From the NCBI RefSeq assembly GCF_004792685.1, contig NZ_SRXT01000003.1:62001-126000 (forward strand): 64,000 bases of DNA, read 5' to 3'. Shown here piece by piece: positions 35,139-46,145 of the stretch. Both the position numbers and the translations under genes were made by a program. A model generated the notes under the pieces. It did not search any database. It saw only the letters and a list, made by a program, of their open reading frames with translations, and had not been told where the DNA came from. Within the stretch, counting starts at the first letter, position 1. Each line of letters opens with the position of its first letter. This DNA comes from Sphingomonas gei. Lineage in GTDB: Bacteria > Pseudomonadota > Alphaproteobacteria > Sphingomonadales > Sphingomonadaceae.

Positions 35139-35708
35139 TCAGTCCTGAAGCCTGAGCGCGACTTCGCTCATGAAGCGGGCATCATTGCCGCTCGCCAGCC
35201 ACGGCGCTTCCGCCGCGATCGCGCCGAGCATGTCGGCGAGCGAGTCGATCTCGGCCTTGGCGTAATTGCCGAGCACATAGCCGGTTACCCGATCCTTGTG
35301 CCCGGGATGGCCGATGCCGATCCGCACCCGGCGGAAATCGGGGCCGAGATGCGCATCGGTCGAGCGCAGGCCATTATGCCCGGCAGTGCCCCCGCCGGTC
35401 TTCACCTTGACCTTGAACGGCAGCAGGTCGAGTTCATCGTGGAACAGCGTGACGTCGGGGGGCGCGAGCTTGTAGAAGTCCATCGCCGCGCGCACCGAGC
35501 GCCCGCTCTCGTTCATGAAGGTGCCCGGCTTGAGAAGGATCACCTTGTCGGGGCCGATCCGCCCTTCCTGGGTCCAGCCCTGGAATTGCTTCTTCGGCGC
35601 CGAGAAGCCGTGCACCTCGGCGATGGCGTCTACCGCCATGAAGCCGACATTGTGCCGGTGCATCGCATATTGCGGTCCCGGATTGCCGAGACCCACCCAG
35701 AGCTGCAT
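35139..35708 (-). CDS. pth: Peptidyl-tRNA hydrolase
   Basis: A 189-residue protein starting at ATG 35708. GLGNPGPQYAMHRHNVGF holds the conserved Asn and catalytic His, FMNESGRSV the second Asn, FHDELDLLPF the Asp and GGTAGHNGLRS the third Asn. It recycles peptidyl-tRNA that falls off the ribosome. It is 79 bp downstream of rplY on the same strand, the common alphaproteobacterial rplY-pth pairing, with a hairpin between. Confidence 0.97.
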   Translation of the reverse strand: MQLWVGLGNPGPQYAMHRHNVGFMAVDAIAEVHGFSAPKKQFQGWTQEGRIGPDKVILLKPGTFMNESGRSVRAAMDFYKLAPPDVTLFHDELDLLPFKVKVKTGGGTAGHNGLRSTDAHLGPDFRRVRIGIGHPGHKDRVTGYVLGNYAKAEIDSLADMLGAIAAEAPWLASGNDARFMSEVALRLQD

Positions 35709-35724
35709 CGTCAAATCCCAAAAC

Positions 35725-35763
35725 AAAATCGCCCCCGCACCTAGGATGCGGAGGCGATTTTTT
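35725..35763 (-). terminator. Stem-loop between rplY and pth
   Basis: AAATCGCC-x-CCGCA pairs with TGCGG-x-GGCGATTT around CCTAGGA, with T-rich sequence on both sides. It should terminate or attenuate transcription leaving rplY, lowering pth expression relative to the ribosomal protein. Confidence 0.8.
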
Positions 35764-35787
35764 CATCCAAGAAGTTCGGTGGGGCGA

Positions 35788-36405
35788 TTACTCGCCGCCA
35801 GCCTCGCCCTCGGTGGCTTCGTCCTGGCTATCGCCTTCGCTCGACTTGAGCGCCGACGGTGCCACGACCGTCGCGATGGTGAAGTCGCGGTCGGTGATCG
35901 CCGAAGTCGCGCCCTTGGGCAGCGTGACTGCCGAGATGTGGATCGAATCGCCGACTTCGACGCCCTTGAGCGAGATCTCGATCTGGTCGGGGATCTCGGA
36001 GGCGTCGACGATGAGCTCAAGCTCGTGACGGACGACGTTGAGCACGCCGCCGCGCTTGATCCCGGCCGATTCTTCCTCGTCGACGAACACGATCGGCACG
36101 TTGACGTGGACGCTGGCATGCTCGGAGATGCGCAGGAAGTCGACATGGATCGGACGGTCGCTGACCACGTCGAAGGCGACGTCCTTGGGCAGGGTGCGCT
36201 CGCCATTGACCATGACGACCGAGTTCATGAAGTGCCCGGTGTGGAGCAGCTTCATCAGCTCGCGCTCGCTGACATGGATGCTCGCGGGGTCTTGCTTGCT
36301 GCCGTAGATCACGGCGGGGACGCGGCCTTCACGACGAAGCAAACGGGAGGCTCCCTTGCCAACCTGTTCGCGCGTCTCGGCCGACAGCGTAAGCGATTCG
36401 CTCAT
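35788..36405 (-). CDS. rplY: 50S ribosomal protein L25 (CTC type)
   Basis: A 205-residue protein with the N-terminal 5S-rRNA-binding L25 domain ([20 protein letters not shown] then [11 protein letters not shown]) and the C-terminal TL5/CTC beta domain ([20 protein letters not shown]). It ends in an acidic low-complexity tail ([14 protein letters not shown]) usual for alphaproteobacterial L25. Binds 5S rRNA in the large subunit. First gene of the rplY-pth pair. Confidence 0.96.
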   Translation of the reverse strand: MSESLTLSAETREQVGKGASRLLRREGRVPAVIYGSKQDPASIHVSERELMKLLHTGHFMNSVVMVNGERTLPKDVAFDVVSDRPIHVDFLRISEHASVHVNVPIVFVDEEESAGIKRGGVLNVVRHELELIVDASEIPDQIEISLKGVEVGDSIHISAVTLPKGATSAITDRDFTIATVVAPSALKSSEGDSQDEATEGEAGGE

Positions 36406-36525
36406 GTGTCGATTCCAATGTGCTAAAGTGTTTCAGTTCATGCCGGGCAAGCCTCCAGGGATGACCCTGCCCGGGCAAGCGCGCGCCTCTAGCGGAAAGG
36501 GGCGCGAAGTGCAACCGGCTCCCCG

Positions 36526-37014
36526 CTAGATCAATTCGGGCAGCAGTGCATCGAGCTTGTCGAGGCTCTGGCTCCAGCCTTCTCGCATCCCGCCCAATGC
36601 CGGCAGCAGCGCATCGCTCACTTGCTTGACCACCGTCGTCATTCGGATCGTCGTGCCGCCGCCCGCGCCATCCTCGAAAGCGAACGTCGTGACATGCTCG
36701 ATACCCCAGCTGCCGTCCGCTTCCTGGAAGCCGCGCAGCATCAGCACGAGCCGGTCGGGCCGCTCGACTTCGAGAAATTCGCCCGAAATCGGGTTGGTGC
36801 CGTACGGCTCGGGGCCGCGCATATCGATCCGGACCTTGCCGCCCGGCCGGGCGTCGCTCTCGCAAAACGGCACGTCGAAATGATGCGGCCCCCACCAGCG
36901 CGCGAGATGCTCGGCCTTGGTCAGGCAATCGAACACGAGCGCGCGGGGCGCGGCGAAATCGCGGACGATCGTCACTTCATAGCCCAGGCCAGGTTCGGTC
37001 ACGGCGTCGTTCAT
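36526..37014 (-). CDS. SRPBCC (AHSA1-type) protein
   Basis: A 162-residue START-like/SRPBCC fold: APRALVFDCLTKAEHLARWW near the start, then GGKVRIDMRGPEPYG and a C-terminal helix GMREGWSQSLDKLDALLPEL. These small proteins bind hydrophobic ligands in a deep pocket; the exact ligand is not known. The start overlaps the stop of the upstream ArsR gene (ATGA), a very common pairing in which the ArsR protein controls the SRPBCC gene. Confidence 0.92.
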   Translation of the reverse strand: MNDAVTEPGLGYEVTIVRDFAAPRALVFDCLTKAEHLARWWGPHHFDVPFCESDARPGGKVRIDMRGPEPYGTNPISGEFLEVERPDRLVLMLRGFQEADGSWGIEHVTTFAFEDGAGGGTTIRMTTVVKQVSDALLPALGGMREGWSQSLDKLDALLPELI

Positions 37015-37355
37015 TGCTGCTCTCCTTCTTCGTCCAGTCGCTTCAGATACGCATCGAGATCGTCGAACTTGGTTTCCCAGAAGCGGCGATAGGCATGCAG
37101 CCAGTCGCTCGCCGCGTGGAGCGCCGCCGCCTCGAGCTTCGCCGGGCGCAGCTGCGCATTGCGTCCGCGCGAGATCAGCCCGGCGCGTTCGAGCACCTTG
37201 AGGTGCTTGGTCACCGCGGGGCCGCTCATTGCGAAGGGCCGGGCAAGTTCGCCCGCGGAAGTCTCGCCCAGCGCGAGCCGGGCGAGAATCGCGCGGCGGG
37301 TCGGGTCGGCGAGCGCGGCGAAGGTGGCGCTCAGGGGATCGGGTGCGAGACTCAT
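37011..37355 (-). CDS. ArsR-family transcriptional regulator
   Basis: A 114-residue winged-helix protein: FAALADPTRRAILARLALGE, then AMSGPAVTKHLKVLERAGLI recognition helix and a basic wing (SRGRNAQLRPAKLE). No Cys-x-Cys metal site is present, so it is probably not a metal sensor. GGAGG precedes ATG 37355. It heads the two-gene operon with the SRPBCC protein and has a direct-repeat operator in front. Confidence 0.94.
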   Translation of the reverse strand: MSLAPDPLSATFAALADPTRRAILARLALGETSAGELARPFAMSGPAVTKHLKVLERAGLISRGRNAQLRPAKLEAAALHAASDWLHAYRRFWETKFDDLDAYLKRLDEEGEQQ

Positions 37356-37365
37356 GTAACCTCCG

Positions 37366-37389
37366 GGTTAAATAACCTATCGGTTAAAT
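37366..37389 (-). promoter_or_regulatory. Candidate ArsR operator
   Basis: Two direct copies of GGTTAAAT (37366-37373 and 37382-37389) lie 16 bp apart. They overlap the perfect palindrome GGTTA-AA-TAACC (37366-37377) and AACC-TATC-GGTT (37374-37385), just upstream of the ArsR ribosome binding site. This fits autorepression. Confidence 0.55.
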
Positions 37390-37416
37390 TAGAAGGAGAG
37401 TCAAGCGCACCCGTTT

Positions 37417-37522
37417 GTCACCCCCGCGAAGGCGGGGCCCCATCTCGTATGGGCAGGAGCAAGTGTGCCGGTCGTGAGGCGGGGAGATCTTCGGAGATGG
37501 GCCCCGCTTTCGCGGGGGTGAC
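37417..37522. repeat. Inverted-repeat element, GTCACCCCCGCGAA family
   Basis: Arms of about 29 bp starting GTCACCCCCGCGAA and ending TTCGCGGGGGTGAC, nearly perfect complements, enclose about 47 bp. It lies between the ArsR gene and the TraB/GumN gene. Terminal sequences differ from the other repeat families in the window. Confidence 0.8.
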
Positions 37523-37540
37523 GGTATTGAGCGGGCGCCG

Positions 37541-38416
37541 CTAATATGCGACCCGCACGGCCTTGAGCCCGCGCTTGGCCAGCTCGGCCTGGACCCCGGC
37601 ATTGCCGGCGAGATGCCCCGCGCCGACCGCGACGAACACCGTCCCCGGCGCCTGCATCCGCCTGGCCAGCCAGTCCGCCCATTTGGCATTGCGCTGGGCA
37701 AGCAATGCGTCGGCCAGTTCAGGCGCGCGGGCGAGATCTTCGTTCATCAGCCGCGCAAGGCCGTCGGCATCGCCCTTGCTCCATGCCGCCACCATCCGGT
37801 CGATCGTCGCGCCCGCCTTGGGCAGATCGTCGAGCGTGTCGATCAGCAGCGCGCGCTGCGCCGGCATCGGCAGGCGGTCGAAATAGCCGAGCTGCTCGCG
37901 CGCAGTCTCGAGCCCCGATACGCGCTTGCCCGCCGCTTTCGCCGCAGCGCCGAGCACCGCCTCCGCCCCGTCCTTGTCGTCATAGCCGAGCTTGCGCAGC
38001 GGCGCCGACGACAGCATCGTCGCTGCCAGCCACGGCTCGGCGCGGTCGAGCGCGGTAGGCGCCAGGCCCATCTCGGGCAGCGCCGCGCGGAACTTGGCGG
38101 CCTCGGCGGGCGGCAATTGGTCGGGGAGGGCGGGGCCCGCCGGGGTCATGCCGAGCTCGCCGACCAGCGCCTGCATCTCGGCCTCGGGCGGCATCACCAG
38201 CTCGAGCACCAGTTCGTCGCTGGCATCGAACGCGGTCTTCACGCCGTCGTCGAACCAGCGCAGGCCGGGCTTCAGCATGTGCACCGTGCCGAATAGATAG
38301 ATTGTCGTGTCGGCATCCTTGACCACCCACAGAGCCGGATCGGCGTCGTTGGTCGCCTGCTTCGCCTGGCACCCGCCCAGCGCGAGCAGCGCCACTCCGA
38401 TCCACATCTTCCGCAT
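37541..38416 (-). CDS. TraB/GumN-family lipoprotein
   Basis: About 291 residues from ATG 38416, chosen because it gives a clean lipobox LGGC (Cys16). The open frame extends to 38470. TraB/GumN marks: IYLFGTVHMLKPGLRWFDDG near the N-terminus with the GTVH motif, and VAVGAGHLAGNAG (GxGHL) near the end. The family is thought to be metallo-hydrolase-like (ChaN/EreA fold), with unclear substrates. Divergent from glyQ. Confidence 0.9.
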   Translation of the reverse strand: MRKMWIGVALLALGGCQAKQATNDADPALWVVKDADTTIYLFGTVHMLKPGLRWFDDGVKTAFDASDELVLELVMPPEAEMQALVGELGMTPAGPALPDQLPPAEAAKFRAALPEMGLAPTALDRAEPWLAATMLSSAPLRKLGYDDKDGAEAVLGAAAKAAGKRVSGLETAREQLGYFDRLPMPAQRALLIDTLDDLPKAGATIDRMVAAWSKGDADGLARLMNEDLARAPELADALLAQRNAKWADWLARRMQAPGTVFVAVGAGHLAGNAGVQAELAKRGLKAVRVAY

Positions 38417-38504
38417 CGCGCAACAGGAGGGGATCACTGCATCCTTGTCAATCTGGGCGTCGCGCGCCAAAGCATCGCAAAACTAGCCATATTGGGCATT
38501 TTGA

Positions 38505-39398
38505 GTGACCGAGCCTCTCAGCTTCCAGCGAATGATCCTGAAGCTCCACGATTACTGGAGCGAGCGCGGCTGCGTGATCCTCCAGCCTTACGACATGCGG
38601 ATGGGCGCGGGGACCTTCCACCCGGCGACCACCTTGCGCGCGCTCGGCCCCGACCCGTGGAACGCCGCCTTCGTCCAGCCCTGCCGCCGCCCGACCGATG
38701 GCCGCTATGGCGAGAACCCCAATAGGCTCCAGCATTATTACCAGTACCAGGTGATCCTGAAACCCAGCCCGCCGGACCTGCAGGAGCTGTATCTCGGCAG
38801 CCTCGCGGCGATCGGGATCGACTTCACCCGCCACGACATCCGCTTCGTCGAGGACGATTGGGAGAGCCCGACGCTCGGCGCCTGGGGGCTCGGCTGGGAA
38901 GTCTGGTGCGACGGGATGGAAGTCACCCAGTTCACCTATTTCCAGCAGATGGGCGGGTTCGACTGCAAGCCGGTGGCGGGCGAGCTGACCTACGGGCTCG
39001 AGCGGCTGGCGATGTACATCCAGAACAAGGACAGCGTCTACGACCTCGCGTTCAACGATTCCGGCGTGAGCTATGGCGACGTGTTTCTCGAGAACGAGAA
39101 GCAGATGTCGAAATATAATTTCGAAGTGGCCGATACCGAGACGCTGTTCGAAGGATTCCGCAAGGCAGTCGCCGAATGCGAGAACTGCCTGGAGGCGAAC
39201 GTCCCGATCGCCGCCTATGAGCAGGCGATCGAGGCGAGCCACACCTTCAACTTGCTCCAGGCCCGCGGTGTCATCTCGGTCGCCGAGCGGCAGGCCTATA
39301 TCGGCCGGGTGCGGGACCTGGCGAAGGGCAGCTGCGAGGCGTGGATCGCGCATATGACGCCGGAATGGACCGCGAAATATCCGGAGTGGACGGTATGA
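38505..39398 (+). CDS. glyQ: Glycyl-tRNA synthetase alpha subunit
   Basis: A 297-residue class II synthetase catalytic subunit from GTG 38505. The N-terminal [20 protein letters not shown] and [20 protein letters not shown] are nearly invariant, and motif 3-type [12 protein letters not shown] follows. Pairs with GlyS as alpha2beta2 to charge tRNA-Gly. The glyS start follows after 154 bp, most of it a 135-bp inverted-repeat element, so the normally close spacing of the two genes is interrupted. Confidence 0.98.
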   Translation: MTEPLSFQRMILKLHDYWSERGCVILQPYDMRMGAGTFHPATTLRALGPDPWNAAFVQPCRRPTDGRYGENPNRLQHYYQYQVILKPSPPDLQELYLGSLAAIGIDFTRHDIRFVEDDWESPTLGAWGLGWEVWCDGMEVTQFTYFQQMGGFDCKPVAGELTYGLERLAMYIQNKDSVYDLAFNDSGVSYGDVFLENEKQMSKYNFEVADTETLFEGFRKAVAECENCLEANVPIAAYEQAIEASHTFNLLQARGVISVAERQAYIGRVRDLAKGSCEAWIAHMTPEWTAKYPEWTV

Positions 39399-39415
39399 GC
39401 GCGACCCTCCAAATC

Positions 39416-39550
39416 TCCCTCTCCCATTGGGAGAGGGAAGGGGCCCGCTCGGCGAAGCCGATTGGGAAGGGTGAGGGTAGTGTGTCGCCCGGCCCTACCC
39501 TCACCCTCCCGGCGCTCCGCGCCTCCTTCCCTCTCCCGATGGGAGAGGGA
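39416..39550. repeat. 135-bp inverted-repeat element between glyQ and glyS
   Basis: Ends TCCCTCTCCCATTGGGAGAG and CTCTCCCGATGGGAGAGGGA, each itself palindromic, enclose complementary inner segments (GGGTGAGGGTAG / CTACCCTCACCC). The right end supplies GGGAGAGGGA, the ribosome binding site of glyS (GTG 39553). A short frame starting at ATG 39395 runs through the element and ends overlapping the glyS start. The same type and exact length of element occurs inside glyS at 40688. Confidence 0.85.
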
Positions 39551-39552
39551 CA

Positions 39553-41868
39553 GTGACCGAAGACTTCCTCCTCGAACTCCGCTCCGAGGAAATCCCGGCG
39601 CGGATGCAGGAGCGCGCACGCATCGATCTCGCGGCGTTGTTCGAAGCCCGGCTCAAGGCGCTCAACCTTGCCTTCGAAAGCATCGAGAGCTTCGCCACGC
39701 CGCGCCGCCTCGCATTGATCGTCCGCGGCGTCGCCGAAACCACCACCGCGGCGACCGAGGAGCGCAAGGGCCCCCGCGCCGACGCCCCCGATGCCGCGAT
39801 CCAGGGCTTCCTCCGCTCGACCGGGCTCAATCGCGACCAACTCGTCGCGCGCGACGACGGCAAGGGCGGCCAGGTGCTGTTCGCGGTGATCGAGCGGCCG
39901 GGGATCGCCGCGGGATCGGTGCTCGCCAGCGCCACCACGCATGCGATCCACAATTTCGCCTGGCCCAAGTCGATGCGCTGGGGCGATGCGTCGTCCTCGA
40001 CCGAGAGCCTGCGCTGGGTCCGCCCGCTGCAGGGCGTCGTCGCGCTTCTCGGCGACAAATTGGTGCCGATCGAAGTCGCGGGCCTCAAGAGCGGCGCGCA
40101 GACCGTCGGCCATCGCTTCCACCATCCCGGCGTGATCACGATCGGCTCGGCCAACGACTATGTCGAGAAGCTCCGCGCCTGCCACGTCGTGGTCGACGGC
40201 GCCGAGCGCCGCGCGATCATCGCGGTCGGTGCCAAGCTGGCCGCGCGCAAGGCCGGGCTGGAGCTGGTCGAGGACGAAGGCCTGCTGTTCGAGAATGCCG
40301 GGCTGACCGAATGGCCGGTGCCGCTGCTCGGGCGGTTCGATGCGGATTTCCTGAGCGTCCCGCCGGAGGTGATCCAGTTGACGGCGCGCGTGAACCAGAA
40401 ATATTTCGTCTGCCGCGATGGCGACGGCAGGCTTGCCAACGCCTTTGTCTGCACCGCGAACGTGGACGCCAGCGACGGCGGCGCGAAGATCGTCGAGGGC
40501 AACCAGAAGGTCCTCGCCGCGCGGCTGAGCGACGCGCGCTTCTTCTACGACACCGATCTGAAGACGAAGCTCGACGATCTCCGGCCCAAGCTGGAGAAGA
40601 TCGTGTTCCACGAGAAATTGGGCACGGTCGCCGACAAGGTCGACCGCGTCGCGAAGCTGGCGCGGTGGCTGGTGGAGGAGGGGATAATCCCTCTCCCATC
40701 GCGAGAGGGAAGGGGCCCGCTCGCGTCAGCGAGTGGGAAGGGTGAGGGCGACGCCTCACCCGCCGGTCACCCTCACCCTTCCGCGGCTTCGCCGCTCCCT
40801 CCCTCTCCCGATGGGAGAGGGAATTTGGCCGCCCTCGCCGAACGCGCCGCTCTTCTCGCCAAGGCCGATCTCGTCACCGGCATGGTCGGCGAGTTCCCCG
40901 AGCTCCAGGGCCTGATCGGCGGCTATTACGCCGCCGCGCAGGGCGAGGACCCCCAGGTCGCCGAAGCGATCCGCGACCATTACAAGCCGGTCGGGCAGGG
41001 GGATGACGTCCCGACTGCACCGGTAACGGTGGCGGTGAGCTTGGCGGACAAGCTGGATACGATCGTCAGCTTCTTCTCCCAAGATATGAAACCGACAGGG
41101 TCCAAGGATCCGTTTGCGCTACGTCGTGCGGCCCTGGCGATCTTGGCGCTCATCGTCGACAATCGAATTCGCCTGCCGCTTTCTATTGTCGTCGGCAGCG
41201 CAGAGACGCTGCTGGTGACACAATTGTTAGGCCAGCCTTCATCCGGGGGCGTTGAACGCGCGCGAGGCGAATTCCAGAATGTCGCAGGGGCGGAGCCGCC
41301 CGGTGTCGCGATTGTGACGCGGCGCGTGGCAGCCAATCCCGATACTTTGAAGGACACCCTCGATTTCTTCGCCGACCGCCTCAAGGTCCAGCAGCGCGAG
41401 GCCGGCGTCCGCCACGACCTGATCGACGCAGTATTCGCCCTCGGCGGCGAGGACGATCTCGTCCGCCTGCTCGCCCGCGTCCACGCGCTGCAGGCCTTCA
41501 TCACCACCGAGGACGGCAGGAACCTCCTCGCCGGCTACAAGCGCGCCGCGAACATCCTCAAGAAAGAGGGCTTCGATGGCACCGACACGGACGTCGGCGG
41601 CAATATCTACGAAGCCGAGCCTGCCGAGTCCGCGCTCAAGGAAGCGCTCGACGCCGCCGAGCCGCGGGCCGAGGCGGCGATCGGCGCCGAGGATTTCGGG
41701 GCGGCGATGTCTGCGCTCGCCAGCTTGCGCGGGCCGATCGATGCGTTCTTCGAGCAAGTCATCGTCAACGATTCGGACCCGGACAAGCGTATCGCGCGCC
41801 TCGGCCTGCTCGCGCGGATGCGTGCTGCAGTGCATCAAGTTGCCGACTTTTCGAAGATCGAAGGCTGA
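39553..41868 (+). CDS. glyS: Glycyl-tRNA synthetase beta subunit, with repeat-derived insertion
   Basis: A 771-residue protein from GTG 39553. Family marks: LLELRSEEIPARMQERAR at the start, KSMRWGDASSSTESLRWVRPLQ, and the C-terminal DALR-type anticodon-binding region. The beta subunit of bacterial glycyl-tRNA synthetase is usually about 690-700 residues in this group as I know it. The excess is explained in part by a 45-codon in-frame insertion at 40688-40822, an inverted-repeat element translated as a Pro/Gly/Ser-rich loop (REGRGPLASASGKGEGDASP). A second odd stretch at about 41050-41350 has lower GC and rarer codons and encodes a divergent linker before FADRLKVQQREAGVRHDLID. The frame is otherwise intact, so it is probably functional. 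Confidence 0.96.
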   Translation: MTEDFLLELRSEEIPARMQERARIDLAALFEARLKALNLAFESIESFATPRRLALIVRGVAETTTAATEERKGPRADAPDAAIQGFLRSTGLNRDQLVARDDGKGGQVLFAVIERPGIAAGSVLASATTHAIHNFAWPKSMRWGDASSSTESLRWVRPLQGVVALLGDKLVPIEVAGLKSGAQTVGHRFHHPGVITIGSANDYVEKLRACHVVVDGAERRAIIAVGAKLAARKAGLELVEDEGLLFENAGLTEWPVPLLGRFDADFLSVPPEVIQLTARVNQKYFVCRDGDGRLANAFVCTANVDASDGGAKIVEGNQKVLAARLSDARFFYDTDLKTKLDDLRPKLEKIVFHEKLGTVADKVDRVAKLARWLVEEGIIPLPSREGRGPLASASGKGEGDASPAGHPHPSAASPLPPSPDGRGNLAALAERAALLAKADLVTGMVGEFPELQGLIGGYYAAAQGEDPQVAEAIRDHYKPVGQGDDVPTAPVTVAVSLADKLDTIVSFFSQDMKPTGSKDPFALRRAALAILALIVDNRIRLPLSIVVGSAETLLVTQLLGQPSSGGVERARGEFQNVAGAEPPGVAIVTRRVAANPDTLKDTLDFFADRLKVQQREAGVRHDLIDAVFALGGEDDLVRLLARVHALQAFITTEDGRNLLAGYKRAANILKKEGFDGTDTDVGGNIYEAEPAESALKEALDAAEPRAEAAIGAEDFGAAMSALASLRGPIDAFFEQVIVNDSDPDKRIARLGLLARMRAAVHQVADFSKIEG
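40688..40822. repeat. 135-bp inverted-repeat element inside glyS, in frame
   Basis: Ends TCCCTCTCCCATCGCGAGAG and CTCTCCCGATGGGAGAGGGA. The right end is identical to that of the copy at 39416-39550, and the total length is the same (135 bp = 45 codons). No stop codon is created in the glyS frame. Confidence 0.88.
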
Positions 41869-42040
41869 TTTATCTGACTTATTGCGCATCCGGAACGGGA
41901 TGATTTCGCCTAAGCTTTACTAACTCTTGCCGTCTGCCCCGCTCCAGCAACCTGACAACGCAATCAGAGCTTCCGCCATGTTCGCAGGCGCGGTAGGCGC
42001 GTCGCGTGCCGGGGCTGTGCCTCCAGCAGAAGGACCAGGG

Positions 42041-44704
<2,664 letters not shown>

Positions 44705-44706
44705 CT

Positions 44707-44789
44707 CCAGTGCTCCTGCGAAAGCAGGAGCCTAGGGCGGCACGCGATCCGTCCGTGACCCTGGGCTCCTGCTTTCGCAGGAGCACTGG
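44707..44789. repeat. 83-bp perfect inverted repeat, CCAGTGCTCCTGCGAA family
   Basis: 26-bp perfectly complementary ends beginning CCAGTGCTCCTGCGAAAGCA, each with an internal hairpin (CTCCTGC-GAAA-GCAGGAG). It lies between the convergent ppdK and the small membrane gene, so it can act as a bidirectional terminator. A third repeat family in this window. Confidence 0.88.
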
Positions 44790-44795
44790 GAGGAA

Positions 44796-45074
44796 TCAGT
44801 AGGGATCGACCGCGCGTGGCGGCGCGACGACAGGCGTGGTTGCGGCGCGGAGCCGGGCGTTCTCGGCCTCGAGCTCACGCAGCCGTCGCTGTGATTCGCG
44901 CAGTTCGGCGCCGGTTTCGTCGCGATAGGTGCGGTGGCGCAGTTCTTCGTCCTGATAGCGATCGCGCCACTTGCTGCGCCCGGACCGCGCGGCCAGCCCG
45001 AAGAAAAATCCCGCCACGAGCGTGATGCCCAGGGCGATGAGCTGCGTGACCGTGTCGAAAGGCAATCCCTGCAT
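44796..45074 (-). CDS. Small membrane protein with coiled coil
   Basis: A 92-residue protein: one N-terminal membrane helix (LIALGITLVAGFFFGLAA), then a basic/charged region and a heptad-like coiled coil (ELRESQRRLRELEAENARL) with a Pro-rich end. I do not recognise a named family; the layout recalls small inner-membrane proteins such as phage-shock or division-associated factors, without proof. AGGAGG precedes ATG 45074. It lies downstream of tadC on the same strand. Confidence 0.7.
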   Translation of the reverse strand: MQGLPFDTVTQLIALGITLVAGFFFGLAARSGRSKWRDRYQDEELRHRTYRDETGAELRESQRRLRELEAENARLRAATTPVVAPPRAVDPY

Positions 45075-45093
45075 CGCGCGTCCTCCTGTGGCG

Positions 45094-45115
45094 GCGGGCG
45101 GGCCAGTCCGCCCGC
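45094..45115 (-). terminator. Hairpin after tadC
   Basis: GCGGGCGG-GCCAGT-CCGCCCGC stem-loop 35 bases past the tadC stop on the minus strand; no U-tract. It may end the Cpa/Tad transcript. Confidence 0.45.
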
Positions 45116-45149
45116 ACCGCCGATGCCACCGTAACGATCGACGGGCGAA

Positions 45150-46145
45150 TTAGGTCATCAAGGCATCGTTGATCGAGCAGGCCGCGGGCCCGAGGATGAC
45201 GATGAACAGCACCGGCAGGATGAACAGGATCAGCGGGATCGTCATGATCGCCGGCAGCCGCGCGGCCTTTTCCTCGGCGCGCATCATCCGCTCGTTGCGG
45301 AATTCGGCCGAGAGCACGCGCAGCGCCGAGGCGAGCGGGGTGCCGTATTTCTCGGTCTGGATCATCGTGGTGACCACGCCCTGGACCGCATCGAGATTGA
45401 TGCGGTTCGAGAGATTCTCGAATGCCTGGCGGCGATCGGTGAGGAAGCCGAGCTCGATCCCGGTCAGCGAGAATTCCTCGCCGAGCTCGGGATAGGCCTT
45501 GCCCAATTCGCGCGAGACGCGGGCGAACGCGGCGTCGACGGTCAGGCCCGCCTCGGCGCAGATCACGAGCAAATCGAGCGCGTCGGGAAGCCCCTTGCGG
45601 ATCGCGTTGCTGCGCTTGGTGATCTTGTTCTTGAGATAGAGGTCCGGCGCCTTGTAGCTCAGGATGAAGCTGACCGCGACGAGGCCGTATTTCTTGAACG
45701 CGCTCCAGTCTGCGAACACGTCGGTGCCGTAGACCAGATACAGGATCGGCCCGCCGATCACGATCGGCAGCACCAGCCGGCCGAAGATCACCGCGACGGC
45801 CCATTCCTTCGAGCGGATGCCCGCCTGGAGCAGCTTGGTCTGGGCGACCTTGATCTGGCTCTCCTGCAGCACCTTCATCGAGGAGAGCAGCGCGCGGATC
45901 CGGTCGGTGGTCTCGTTCTTGGTGACGAGCTTGGCGCGGCGCTTCGAGGTCGAGGCAGTGATGCCGGCCTTGAGCTGCTCGCGGCGGTCGTTGAGCGCCT
46001 TGACGCGCTTCGCCATCGGATCGCGCACCGTGGTGGCGGTGTAGATCGCGAACACCACCGCCGATGCGGCGACGGCGCTGAGAATCGTCGCGACCCAGAG
46101 GACGTCGACGCCGAGCAAAGTGGGGCCTGCGGAGGGTACCATCAT
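45150..46145 (-). CDS. tadC: Tad/Cpa pilus inner-membrane platform protein TadC
   Basis: A 331-residue T2SF-domain protein. N-terminal helix (VATILSAVAASAVVFAIY), then a cytosolic segment, two helices and the F domain with LPDALDLLVICAEAGLTVDAAF and the PLASALRVLSAEFRNERMMRAEE pattern, ending in a last helix (IPLILFILPVLFIVILG). With TadB it forms the inner-membrane platform of the Flp pilus machine. Its start overlaps the tadB stop, so the two are translationally coupled. Confidence 0.94.
   Translation of the reverse strand: MMVPSAGPTLLGVDVLWVATILSAVAASAVVFAIYTATTVRDPMAKRVKALNDRREQLKAGITASTSKRRAKLVTKNETTDRIRALLSSMKVLQESQIKVAQTKLLQAGIRSKEWAVAVIFGRLVLPIVIGGPILYLVYGTDVFADWSAFKKYGLVAVSFILSYKAPDLYLKNKITKRSNAIRKGLPDALDLLVICAEAGLTVDAAFARVSRELGKAYPELGEEFSLTGIELGFLTDRRQAFENLSNRINLDAVQGVVTTMIQTEKYGTPLASALRVLSAEFRNERMMRAEEKAARLPAIMTIPLILFILPVLFIVILGPAACSINDALMT

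Noticed and set aside
39341..39556. 71-codon ORF running from inside glyQ through the repeat element
   Set aside because: Its sequence is the translated repeat; such short proteins are artefacts of these elements, though it may couple translation to glyS.
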